64,000 bases of DNA. Origin: Marinobacter sp. HL-58. GTDB lineage: Bacteria > Pseudomonadota > Gammaproteobacteria > Pseudomonadales > Oleiphilaceae. Under the pieces are notes generated by a model. That model was given only the letters and a program-made list of their open reading frames with translations, ran no database searches and was not told where the DNA came from. The number at the start of each line of letters is the position of its first letter. The stretch's first letter is position 1. Below, one piece after another: positions 47,317 to 55,511 of the stretch. The position numbers were made by a program, and so were the translations under genes. The stretch spans positions 1-64,000 of the forward strand of contig NZ_LIHP01000011.1 of NCBI RefSeq assembly GCF_001314605.1, in the 5' to 3' direction.

Positions 47317-50300
47317 ATGAAGTACAACAAGACCCTGGCACTGATTCCCGCCGTGCTGCTTGCAGCCTGCGGGGGTGATGAACAATCCATCAACGAGCCT
47401 GCAAAGCCGGGCTCCGTTGTCTACTCCTATCCTGCCGACGGACAGGGCGAAGTCAGCCCCAAAGCAGACCTGGTACTGCGGTTTTCACATGCCCTTTCCG
47501 ATGACGACATCGGGGGCAAGATCCGTATCAGCGACGGCGAGAATAACATCGACTTCTCGTCAGAGCCGGTTGATCAGGGGCGGAGCCTGAAGATATCTCC
47601 GGATGAAAGGCTCAGTCCCGGCACGGAATACACGGTGGAGTTCAGTGAAGAACTTGAAGCCGAAGGCGGTCGACCGATCCCGACGCCCAATGCCATCGGC
47701 CCGGACGGGATACAGTTCACGACCCGGGGCGAATTCAGCGGTATCGCGGCGCTTGATGAGCTGGGCTCCGGATTTACCGTGGCCGAGATGATCCCGTCCG
47801 AGAACAATACCTTCCGGCCCATGAACTTCTCCACGTTCCGCCTGCGCCTGACCAGGGCGGTGCATCCAGAATGGAAGGGGCGTGGCGGTGTCATCGAGCT
47901 GACAGACAGCAACGGCGACACAGTACCGGCAACCGTGCTGGTGAATGGCCGTTATATCACCATCGACCCCTGCATCGCGGACAGCCCTGAACAATGCGGC
48001 CGTGAAGACGATGTTCTGGAAGCCGGCGAGACCTATACAGTTTCCATCCGGAACCTGCCGGGTATCAATGGCGATACCCTGGAGGAGTTCAGTGAAGAGG
48101 TCACACCGCGGGACACCAGCCCGACCGTTGTGCTTTTCCAGGAAGTCATCGACTCCGGACTGAACGCCGGTGCTGACGAGGACAGCGCCCGCCGCTCCCG
48201 CCTCAACGGTGAGATTATCAATGGTGTCACCCTGAATTCCGTACTCCAGGGTATTGCTGGTCCGTCACAACAGACCGGTGGGCTGTTTGCGGAACTGGCC
48301 TATGCGCCATCGTTTGAAGCCGACGAGCCCCTGCCCCTGCGCGTACCCAAGGGCAGCGTGCTGAACAGTAGCAGCCTGGATGTGCGCATCAACGGCACGG
48401 TTCCCATCATTGATCCGGAAACCGGCCAGATCCAGAAAACCGGCAACATCAAAGTCACCATGCTGTCGGATGCCACCGGCTACCTGATGCCCAACCCCTA
48501 CACGGACGACCAGAACGCCCCGCGTCACGTCAGACTGTTCATGGACGTGTCCATGAACACCGAGGAGGCGCAGCCCAATGCCTCCCTGTCCCAGGACCTG
48601 CTCGGGGTGGAGCTGTCCGGCATTGCCATCGTGGAGGATGGCGTACTGACCATCGACGCCATCGGCATGGTTGAACCCAACCTGCTGGGCCAGGAGTTCA
48701 CCGACTCCACCATCGCCTTCCGCATCGAAGCCGCGACCGATTCCGAATCGGCTCTGGATGCCGCAGACCAGCGCGACGACGAACTCGCGGATACTACCGG
48801 CCCACAACTGGTGAGCTGGATGCCGGGGCCCGAAGACGCCCTGCCGGATACCCGCCAGGACATGCAGCGGCCAGGTGACCCTGTAGTGCTGAACTTTGAT
48901 GAGCCGCTGGATGAGGATTCCATTGAGGGGAATGTTACCCTTGATGAAGACGGCGTTCCGTTGACCATCGAAGATGGCACACTCAGTGCCGAGGTAGACG
49001 GCACCGTACTTGTGCTGAATCCGGAAGGTGGTCTAGAACATGGCGTAGACTATACCGTCAACATCGGCGGAGTGACCGACCTTGCCGGAAATGCCGCCAG
49101 CGTCCCGGCATTGAACTTCAGCTTGCCGGAAACTGGTGATCCGGATGCAGTGACTCAGCGTTCACCGTTTGCGCTAACAACCTACCCTGGATTCCCTTGC
49201 GTAACCACTGATGTCAACCTTGGTGAGGATGGCGATCACGGCTACTGCAAAGACAAGTTGTCTGAAGAAGGGAGCGATCTGCCCGAGGATCGTGAACGGG
49301 ATCGTCTGCCAATAACGACCTTACCCGCAGACAGACCGATAGTCGTCGTATTTTCACAATCCATGGACCTCGAAACGATCAATGACTCCACGTTTATTGT
49401 CGAAGAAGTCGATGATTCGGGTAATTCTGTCGAAACTGTAGCGGGAAGGATAGAGAAGAATAACCAACGCGTCCGCTTCTACCCGGAAAAGCCATGGGAC
49501 GAAGGGAAGCTTTACAAATATACGCTCGTCTCTGCCCAGTTTGGTGACCCCGAGACCGAGGACGAGTCTGCCGCCGACTGCACCAGTGTAATTTGCGGTG
49601 AAAATGGTAAAGCTTTTGCAGCTTCTCATCTGCTCAGTCCGACAGCCAACGGAAGCGAATCTCTGGAGATTTTCTTCCGTGGGGACGCACAGCTGGATAC
49701 TGTGTTCACACCATTGCGAAACCTGCCAATCAGGGATGCCAATTCAAACTATGAAATTGATGACTTTGAAACATTCGATTTCGAGTTTGCAGAGAATCCC
49801 GAAGGCGTGGAACAAGATCATTACGTAACACCACCCAATGCATCGCGGCTAGCCATGGCAGGCAATGCCACCGTTCTTGGCAACGACGGAGGCGAAGAAC
49901 GCAACGCAAGGGTCGGATGCGATTACAGCGGGGACGACTGCCCTGAAGAAAAATTCATTTACCAGACATACGGCCTCAACACTGAAGTCGTTGGCCCTGA
50001 GATTGATCCGGAAACCGGAGAAGAGACTGGAAGGGTTAAGGTACTGCTTTATCCCACATTACTTGTCACTTCACCGGCTACCGTATTCTATAACCTCGCA
50101 GGTAAACCTTCCGAGTCTTCAACTGGCCCTCAGGTGCTGAGGATGCGATATCAAGAGAAGACAGAAGATAACCCGTTAGGTTTAGTTGAGGGCTATATCT
50201 CCGAGGGCGAGGATGGACAACCACAATTTGAAACCGAAGCACGCCTGATGCTGGATGCACCGAATCTGCATCTGCCGCTGGGAGAACTGAACCTGTTGGC

Positions 50301-50631
50301 ACACAACCTGTTCAGTTACCCCTTTACTCTGGATCTTGAGGGAGATATTCAATTCTTCGATGATGGGCGGATGCAAATTGAACAAAGGAATATCAATAAA
50401 GAAAATCCTGCGATAGACGTTGTGGTTGCGGGCAGCAGCGATGAGTCCACAACTCTAGTCGGCCTCGTTAGTTGTCTTGGTGGGGTATTCACCGGAAGTG
50501 GAACAGATTCCTGTGATGAACTCATTGAGGGAGAGGGCTCAGCAGTAAAGCTGCCGCTAGAGATCCCTTATCACGGCCTGTACCTCAACTTCATCTCCAA
50601 CCCAATCAAGGAAATCCCAGCAGAGTACTAA
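47317..50631 (+). CDS. Large Ig-like surface lipoprotein next to FadL
   Basis: 1104-residue lipoprotein with lipobox LLAAC (C18). At least three Big_5/SbsA-like Ig domains are visible: about 26-130 (SYPADGQGEVSPKADLVLRF), 500-610 (LVSWMPGPEDALPDTRQDM; VLNFDEPLDEDSI) and 665-750 (RPIVVVFSQSMDLETIN). The C-terminal 350 residues are beta-rich and end without a known domain; cysteines are few. Unlike Vibrio VolA, a surface lipase encoded beside FadL, no GxSxG lipase motif is present. A ribosome site GGAGAAG precedes it, and it is probably co-transcribed with FadL. DNA from about 49140 on looks AT-richer than the first half. Confidence 0.82.
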   Translation: MKYNKTLALIPAVLLAACGGDEQSINEPAKPGSVVYSYPADGQGEVSPKADLVLRFSHALSDDDIGGKIRISDGENNIDFSSEPVDQGRSLKISPDERLSPGTEYTVEFSEELEAEGGRPIPTPNAIGPDGIQFTTRGEFSGIAALDELGSGFTVAEMIPSENNTFRPMNFSTFRLRLTRAVHPEWKGRGGVIELTDSNGDTVPATVLVNGRYITIDPCIADSPEQCGREDDVLEAGETYTVSIRNLPGINGDTLEEFSEEVTPRDTSPTVVLFQEVIDSGLNAGADEDSARRSRLNGEIINGVTLNSVLQGIAGPSQQTGGLFAELAYAPSFEADEPLPLRVPKGSVLNSSSLDVRINGTVPIIDPETGQIQKTGNIKVTMLSDATGYLMPNPYTDDQNAPRHVRLFMDVSMNTEEAQPNASLSQDLLGVELSGIAIVEDGVLTIDAIGMVEPNLLGQEFTDSTIAFRIEAATDSESALDAADQRDDELADTTGPQLVSWMPGPEDALPDTRQDMQRPGDPVVLNFDEPLDEDSIEGNVTLDEDGVPLTIEDGTLSAEVDGTVLVLNPEGGLEHGVDYTVNIGGVTDLAGNAASVPALNFSLPETGDPDAVTQRSPFALTTYPGFPCVTTDVNLGEDGDHGYCKDKLSEEGSDLPEDRERDRLPITTLPADRPIVVVFSQSMDLETINDSTFIVEEVDDSGNSVETVAGRIEKNNQRVRFYPEKPWDEGKLYKYTLVSAQFGDPETEDESAADCTSVICGENGKAFAASHLLSPTANGSESLEIFFRGDAQLDTVFTPLRNLPIRDANSNYEIDDFETFDFEFAENPEGVEQDHYVTPPNASRLAMAGNATVLGNDGGEERNARVGCDYSGDDCPEEKFIYQTYGLNTEVVGPEIDPETGEETGRVKVLLYPTLLVTSPATVFYNLAGKPSESSTGPQVLRMRYQEKTEDNPLGLVEGYISEGEDGQPQFETEARLMLDAPNLHLPLGELNLLAHNLFSYPFTLDLEGDIQFFDDGRMQIEQRNINKENPAIDVVVAGSSDESTTLVGLVSCLGGVFTGSGTDSCDELIEGEGSAVKLPLEIPYHGLYLNFISNPIKEIPAEY

Positions 50632-50652
50632 TCTTCAGGCTCCGCTGTTCAT

Positions 50653-50678
50653 GGCCAGCCCTCGGGCTGGCCTTTTTT
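50653..50678 (+). terminator. Terminator after FadL/lipoprotein operon
   Basis: GGCCAGCC (50653-50660), CTCG loop, GGCTGGCC (50665-50672) and six T. Strong rho-independent terminator 21 bp after the lipoprotein stop. Confidence 0.95.
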
Positions 50679-50766
50679 GTGGCCTGAAGGGCCAACAACC
50701 AGTTTTCCCCTATCAGGCATTTCCTGCTAATCTGGTTGCCTATTGAAACCAACTCTGAAGACTCGT

Positions 50767-50873
50767 GGCAATCGGGTGCGGCCTTCCAAAACCGTGCGGA
50801 GCCATGGATGGCGGAGCCCGAGCGTTACATGGACGTATTTAAAGCGTGTTTTGGAAGGCCGTACCCGATTGCC
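50767..50873. repeat. 107-bp inverted-repeat element
   Basis: Two 26-bp arms, 50767-50792 and 50848-50873, are reverse complements with a single mismatch and flank a 55-bp core. The core contains a small palindrome (GCCAT-GG-ATGGC near 50801-50812) followed by GGAGCCCGAGCGTTACATGG. The size and structure suggest a short non-autonomous repeat (MITE- or REP-like) that could fold into a long hairpin in RNA. It is not a terminator: no T-run follows. It occurs once in this window, between the FadL operon terminator and the molybdopterin gene. Reminiscent extragenic repeats exist in marine gammaproteobacteria, but the family is not named here. Confidence 0.75.
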
Positions 50874-50919
50874 GTTGCACCGGGTCAGACAATATAAAAA
50901 CTGCTTGGAGAGAGAACCC

Positions 50920-53214
50920 ATGGAAAACGGCACCCACTACCGTACCTGTCATTTGTGTGAAGCCATGTGCGGCGTAGCGATTGAGGTAAAGGATGGCCAT
51001 ATCGCCTCGATCAAGGGTGATGAGGACGACCCGTTAAGCCATGGGCACATCTGCCCCAAGGCCGTCGCCCTGCAGGATCTCCACGAAGACCCCGAGCGCC
51101 TGCGCAAACCTGTTCGCCGCACAGCGGATGGCTGGCAGGAAATGGAGTGGGACGACGCCTTTGACCTGGTCGCAGACCGCCTGCACAGCATACGCAGGGA
51201 ATATGGCCGCAACAGCATTGGTGCCTACCTTGGCAACCCCAATGTTCACAATCACGGCTCGCTGGTTGCAACCATGCCATTCCTGCGGGCACTGGGCACA
51301 CAGAACCGCTTCTCGGCCACCTCCAACGACCAGCTGCCCCACATGCTGGCCAGCCTGGAAATGTTCGGCCACCAGATTCTGTTCCCGATCCCGGATATTG
51401 ACCGCACCGAACTGTTTATCTGCATTGGAGCCAACCCCATGGCCTCCAACGGCAGTCTGATGACAGTGCCGGATTTCCGCGGCCGGCTGAAAGCCCTCAG
51501 GGCGCGCGGTGGCAAAATGGTGGTGGTAGACCCCCGCCGGACCGAAACCGGCAAACTGGCCGACGAATTCCACTTTATCCGCCCCGGCACCGACGCCCTG
51601 TTACTGATGGCGATGGTGCGCACCCTGTTTGAGGAAGATCTCGTCAACCTGGGCCATGCAGAACCCTGGACCAGGGATGTCGACCTGATACGCCTGGCCT
51701 CCCTCGGGTTTACCCCGGAAGCCGTGAGTGAACACACAGGCCTGCCTGCAGCAGACATCCGCAACCTGGCCCGCCAGCTTGCCACCACACAGCGGGCCGC
51801 CCTGTATACCCGCATGGGCACCAGCACCCAGGCCTTTGGCGGTGTTGCCACCTGGCTTGCCTACGTACTGAACATACTGACCGGAAAACTGGACTGTACC
51901 GGCGGTGTGATGTTTTCCCAACCTGCGATCGACCTTATCGCCCTTGGCGGCATGTCGGGCCAGCGCGGTCACTTTGCCAAGCGCTTCAGCCGGGTGAAGA
52001 AGCTGCCGGAGTTTGGCGGTGAATATCCCTCCAGCACCATTGCAGACGAAATACTGACCCCGGGTGAGGGACAGATCCGTGCTTTTGTCACAGTTGCCGG
52101 CAACCCGGTGCTGTCCAGCCCCAATGGTGGCCGTCTTGATGAGGCGTTCAGCGGGCTGGATTTCATGGTATCGGTGGATTACTACCTCAATGAAACCACC
52201 CGACATGCGGATGTCATCCTGCCGCCCACCGCTGGTCTGGAACGCAGCCACTACGACCTGATTTTCAGCATGCTGGCCGTTCGCAATACCGCCAAATACA
52301 GCCCGGCGCTGTTCGACGCCGGCAAGGATACCCGCCATGACTGGCAGATTCTGCTGGAGCTGGCTCACCGGCTGGAGAAAAAACGCAAGGGTGGCAGGCT
52401 GCCGGTGCGGGCAGAATTGGGCTGGCGTGCCTTCAAGCAGATCGGGCCCGACCCTATTCTCGACATGATGCTGCGCGCCGGCCCCTATGGCGCCGACATT
52501 GGTCGCGCCCGCGGCCTGGTGCAGCCGGCTGTTGATCTGGTCATGGATATCCTCCCCGAGCGCCATCCGTTGCGTGGCCTTGCGAAACTCAGCCCATTGA
52601 ACCGTAGCTGGCAGGATCTTCCCAAGGGCCTTTCGATCAACGCACTGAAACAGCTGCCCAACGGGGTGGACCTGGGGCCGCTTCGGCCGTGCATGCCCGG
52701 CCGGCTGTTTACCCGCGATGGCAAGGTGAACCTGGCTCCCCGGCGCTACCTGAACGATCTGGGCCGCCTGCACTCCCTGCTGTCGGCGCCCTCGCCGGAG
52801 GGACTCTTGCTGATCGGGCGCCGCCACGTGCGCAGCAATAATTCCTGGATGCATAACAACCAGCGGTTGGTTAAAGGCAAGGAGCGCTGTACCCTGATGA
52901 TACATCCTCAGGATGCGGCCCGCTGTGGACTTCAGGCGGGTGATTCCGCCGAAGTCGCTTCCCCGGCGGGCAGGATTGTTTTACCGGTGGAAATCACCGA
53001 CGACATCATGGCGGGTGTGGTCTCCGTGCCTCACGGCTGGGGCCACCATCGCGATGGCACCCGGCAGTCCGTCGCCGTTGCACACCCCGGGGCCAGCATC
53101 AATGATGTCATCAGTGATCAGGAAACAGATCCGCTGGTGGGTACGTCCGTACTAAACGGACAGACGGTGAACGTGAAAGTCTGGCGCGCGGAGCGTTCAC
53201 GCAAACTGGCCTGA
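50920..53214 (+). CDS. Molybdopterin oxidoreductase with N-terminal Fe4S4
   Basis: 764-residue protein of the formate-dehydrogenase/DMSO-reductase class. It has the N-terminal cluster motif C10-x2-C13-x3-C17-x27-C45, the Molybdopterin domain (about 55-480; GANPMASNG, VVVDPRRTET, ILTGKLDCTGG) and a C-terminal dinucleotide-binding domain (about 640-755; SVPHGWGHH, GASINDVI). There is no Tat signal, so it is cytoplasmic. The substrate is not recognisable; no electron-transfer subunit lies beside it. The ATG at 50920 follows GGAGAGAG; the open frame upstream runs through the inverted-repeat element and is not coding. It is followed by a DUF2489 gene after 20 bp. Confidence 0.92.
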   Translation: MENGTHYRTCHLCEAMCGVAIEVKDGHIASIKGDEDDPLSHGHICPKAVALQDLHEDPERLRKPVRRTADGWQEMEWDDAFDLVADRLHSIRREYGRNSIGAYLGNPNVHNHGSLVATMPFLRALGTQNRFSATSNDQLPHMLASLEMFGHQILFPIPDIDRTELFICIGANPMASNGSLMTVPDFRGRLKALRARGGKMVVVDPRRTETGKLADEFHFIRPGTDALLLMAMVRTLFEEDLVNLGHAEPWTRDVDLIRLASLGFTPEAVSEHTGLPAADIRNLARQLATTQRAALYTRMGTSTQAFGGVATWLAYVLNILTGKLDCTGGVMFSQPAIDLIALGGMSGQRGHFAKRFSRVKKLPEFGGEYPSSTIADEILTPGEGQIRAFVTVAGNPVLSSPNGGRLDEAFSGLDFMVSVDYYLNETTRHADVILPPTAGLERSHYDLIFSMLAVRNTAKYSPALFDAGKDTRHDWQILLELAHRLEKKRKGGRLPVRAELGWRAFKQIGPDPILDMMLRAGPYGADIGRARGLVQPAVDLVMDILPERHPLRGLAKLSPLNRSWQDLPKGLSINALKQLPNGVDLGPLRPCMPGRLFTRDGKVNLAPRRYLNDLGRLHSLLSAPSPEGLLLIGRRHVRSNNSWMHNNQRLVKGKERCTLMIHPQDAARCGLQAGDSAEVASPAGRIVLPVEITDDIMAGVVSVPHGWGHHRDGTRQSVAVAHPGASINDVISDQETDPLVGTSVLNGQTVNVKVWRAERSRKLA

Positions 53215-53234
53215 ATTTCAGAACGGAGATATCT

Positions 53235-53690
53235 ATGCCCCCGTGGCTTCAATGGACACTGATTATTGCCGGTCTTCTGGTGATCGCCTTACTGGTGGCG
53301 TTTATTGCCCGCCAGTTCCGCACCCTGCAGGACAGCAAGAAACGACAGGCCAAAACCGAAGCTTTCCAGAGAGAACGCCGGGAAAGCATGGTGGAGAGTA
53401 TTCGCGTTCTGGCCATGGCTGTGGAAGAGGACCAGGTGGAATATTCCGAGGCCTGCCTGCGCATCAAGGGGCTGCTGGACCACGTAGCCCCTGAATTGCT
53501 GGCAGAGTCACCCTACCTGGTGTTCCAGGAGGTTCATGACCTGATCCAGCACATGCCTACCCACCGGGCACGCCAGGAAACCGAGGGCAGGTTCGTGGAA
53601 AAGATGGACAGGGAAAGACTGGCGGTGGAAGAGGAACACGCCGATGCCATCCGGAGAGCCGCAACGGCCATTCGGCACCACCAGTTCTGA
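53235..53690 (+). CDS. DUF2489 membrane-anchored protein
   Basis: 151-residue protein with one N-terminal transmembrane helix (about 6-27) and a charged cytoplasmic helical region, matching the DUF2489 family. Motifs include RRESMVESIRVLAMAVEEDQVEYSEA (first 20 typical) and a late VFQEVHDLIQHMPTH. Function is unknown. It follows the molybdopterin gene by 20 bp and has a ribosome site (ACGGAGAT) upstream. Confidence 0.82.
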   Translation: MPPWLQWTLIIAGLLVIALLVAFIARQFRTLQDSKKRQAKTEAFQRERRESMVESIRVLAMAVEEDQVEYSEACLRIKGLLDHVAPELLAESPYLVFQEVHDLIQHMPTHRARQETEGRFVEKMDRERLAVEEEHADAIRRAATAIRHHQF

Positions 53691-53975
53691 TCTCAGGGCC
53701 GGTGGCTGGCCTGGGCCCGCAGCAATACCGCATTTTTGTAACGATTTGTAACCAGTTTTCGCCGCCGAAAATATGATTAGCTTTACAAATCAATCTCTTC
53801 AGATATGACCGGAATATGACACCCCGCTCATTCACCAAACCCTGACACACCCGGCTTTTATTTCTCTCCGGATTGGCTAAGTTTAAAGCAGGACGTTGCC
53901 TTCACCGACCCTGCAACGGCCCTGTTTGTTTCTCCTGAACACGTTTGGTTTGATCTGCAACAAGCGGGTGAGCTT
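53691..53975 (+). other. Intergenic region before plus-strand terminator
   Basis: Non-coding stretch after the DUF2489 gene. It ends in a strong plus-strand terminator nearly 290 bp after the last plus-strand stop codon, so either the DUF2489 transcript has a long 3' end or a small RNA is encoded here. A possible promoter is TTTACA-N16-TATGAC at about 53783-53810. A direct repeat, GTAAC-GATTT-GTAAC, lies near 53737-53752. I see no protein-coding frame. Confidence 0.35.
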
Positions 53976-53999
53976 GCCGGCCTTCGGGCCGGCTTTTTT
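53976..53999 (+). terminator. Strong plus-strand terminator
   Basis: GCCGGCC (53976-53982), TTCG tetraloop, GGCCGGC (53987-53993) and six T. The T-run is on the plus strand only, so it does not end the minus-strand HDOD gene starting to its right. Confidence 0.92.
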
Positions 54000-54016
54000 A
54001 GGTCCGCGGAACAGGT

Positions 54017-55381
54017 TTACTGGCTCATCATCCCGGCCATGGCCATGATGCTGTCCTTGTTGCGAACCAGCTCATCAAACTGCTCCTCAACCTTTTCAGG
54101 ATCCAGCCCCAGGGTCTCATAGAACTCCGGGGTTACTTCTTCTCCCGGGCCCATGGCCACACCCCGCCGGGTCAATAACTGCCGGCCCAGCCATAACAGC
54201 TTTCCGTACACTGCGTGGGGGCCGGTGTAGTCCGGATTTTTCTGGTTGCGAATGGCGAGGCAGACTTCATCCGGCATACCCCAGTTCTGCATCAGCTCCG
54301 CCGCAATCTGCTCACGGGTCACGCCCAGCAGGTAGTGCTCGATCAGCGATGAGTCCAGATGAGGATTTGCCTCCAGAGAACGGCACACCAGCTTGAAGTG
54401 AGGCGGAAACACCTGGGCAAGAACCAGGTACCCGAAGTTATGCAGCAGCCCGGCAAGGTAAGCCAGGCCAAACACCGGGCGTTCACCGCGGGGCATCATG
54501 CTGGCCAGGATGCCTGCTGACTGGGCCTGCCAGATGGCTTGCTGCCAGTAGTCCACGTAACCTTCAGGATGGTCCTGGGGCTGTTTGAGCGCCCGGCCCA
54601 GTGACAGGCCCATGGCCAGGTTCATCACCAGGTCGAACCCCAGAATCCGTGATACCGCATCATGTACCGAACGCACCTGGCCGGCCGCAGCATAGAAAGA
54701 CGACGACGCCCAGCTGACAACCTGGGCCGCCAGGCTGGGGTCACTTTCCACAACGTCCACCAGGTCGCCCATCACCGCGTTGGGGTTAACCCGCAAGTGA
54801 ATGATCCGCTGCGCGGTTTCAGGCAGTGGCGGCAGTTCCAGGGTATCTTCAAGGCGCTGCTGGATACGAAGCGTCGTGAATCGCCGGATGGCGGAGTGCA
54901 GCTGATCCCGGTCACGTTCCGGGCTGTCCAGGTTGACGGCAATGGTGCCCGCCTCCACCGAAAACGTCCGCCTCTCGGCTGAGGCAGTAATTGCCCTGAA
55001 CTCATCGCCGGGCATGACCATGCAGAGATTCTGCTCGCCCAGAACCAGCGCAACCGAGGCCAGCTCGTCCACCCGGGTATCCACCACGGTGGGCCATCCC
55101 GTCAGTGACGGCAGGGCCGGCAATTCGGTCAGCCCGGAACGCTCCCGGACACGCACCTGCTCCCGCCGCTTCATGACTCGCAGGTCACGGCCGAGTTCTT
55201 TATTCAGGGTATTGATGTCCAGCAGGTCCCCCTGACGACAGATGACCTGCAGGTTTCCCTGTTCGTCACTGAGCAGCACCATGCGCAGCAGCTCTTCGTC
55301 CATTGCCTGACTTACATCACGCAGGGAAACACCGGCTGCTGAATCACCCAGTGCCTGCCGGACTGCGACAGGTAATTCCAT
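54017..55381 (-). CDS. YbaK-like plus HDOD domain protein
   Basis: 454-residue protein. Residues about 1-150 resemble the YbaK/ProX aminoacyl-tRNA deacylase fold (DELASVALVLGEQNLCMVMPGDEF), and 175-390 form an HDOD domain (LPPLPETAQRIIHLRVNPNA; DPSLAAQVVSWASSSFYAAA; YLAGLLHNFGYLVLAQVFP). HDOD proteins are HD-like signalling modules, often without a nuclease metal centre, in stress, motility or cell-cycle control. Start: the ATG at 55381 has GGGGAGAG 4 bases upstream; the open frame reaches 55420. It is about 130 bp from recG on the same strand. Confidence 0.85.
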   Translation of the reverse strand: MELPVAVRQALGDSAAGVSLRDVSQAMDEELLRMVLLSDEQGNLQVICRQGDLLDINTLNKELGRDLRVMKRREQVRVRERSGLTELPALPSLTGWPTVVDTRVDELASVALVLGEQNLCMVMPGDEFRAITASAERRTFSVEAGTIAVNLDSPERDRDQLHSAIRRFTTLRIQQRLEDTLELPPLPETAQRIIHLRVNPNAVMGDLVDVVESDPSLAAQVVSWASSSFYAAAGQVRSVHDAVSRILGFDLVMNLAMGLSLGRALKQPQDHPEGYVDYWQQAIWQAQSAGILASMMPRGERPVFGLAYLAGLLHNFGYLVLAQVFPPHFKLVCRSLEANPHLDSSLIEHYLLGVTREQIAAELMQNWGMPDEVCLAIRNQKNPDYTGPHAVYGKLLWLGRQLLTRRGVAMGPGEEVTPEFYETLGLDPEKVEEQFDELVRNKDSIMAMAGMMSQ

Positions 55382-55511
55382 AAGTCTCTCCCCAAATAGT
55401 GACGGTGCCTCGCGGGGCACGGTGGTTATCGTCCAGTATAGGGCACAAACAACGACCCGACTTTGACTTCAGCCTAGTTTCCAACAGCTTTTGATGCATA
55501 ACGGCTGCTGG

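Noticed and set aside
47317..50631. Surface lipase of the VolA type
   Set aside because: Despite the FadL neighbour and Ig-like domains, no GxSxG nucleophile motif is present.
50743..50919. Possible 59-residue extension of the molybdopterin oxidoreductase
   Set aside because: The extension is encoded by the inverted-repeat element; the ATG at 50920 has a good ribosome site and the Fe-S motif follows at the usual distance.
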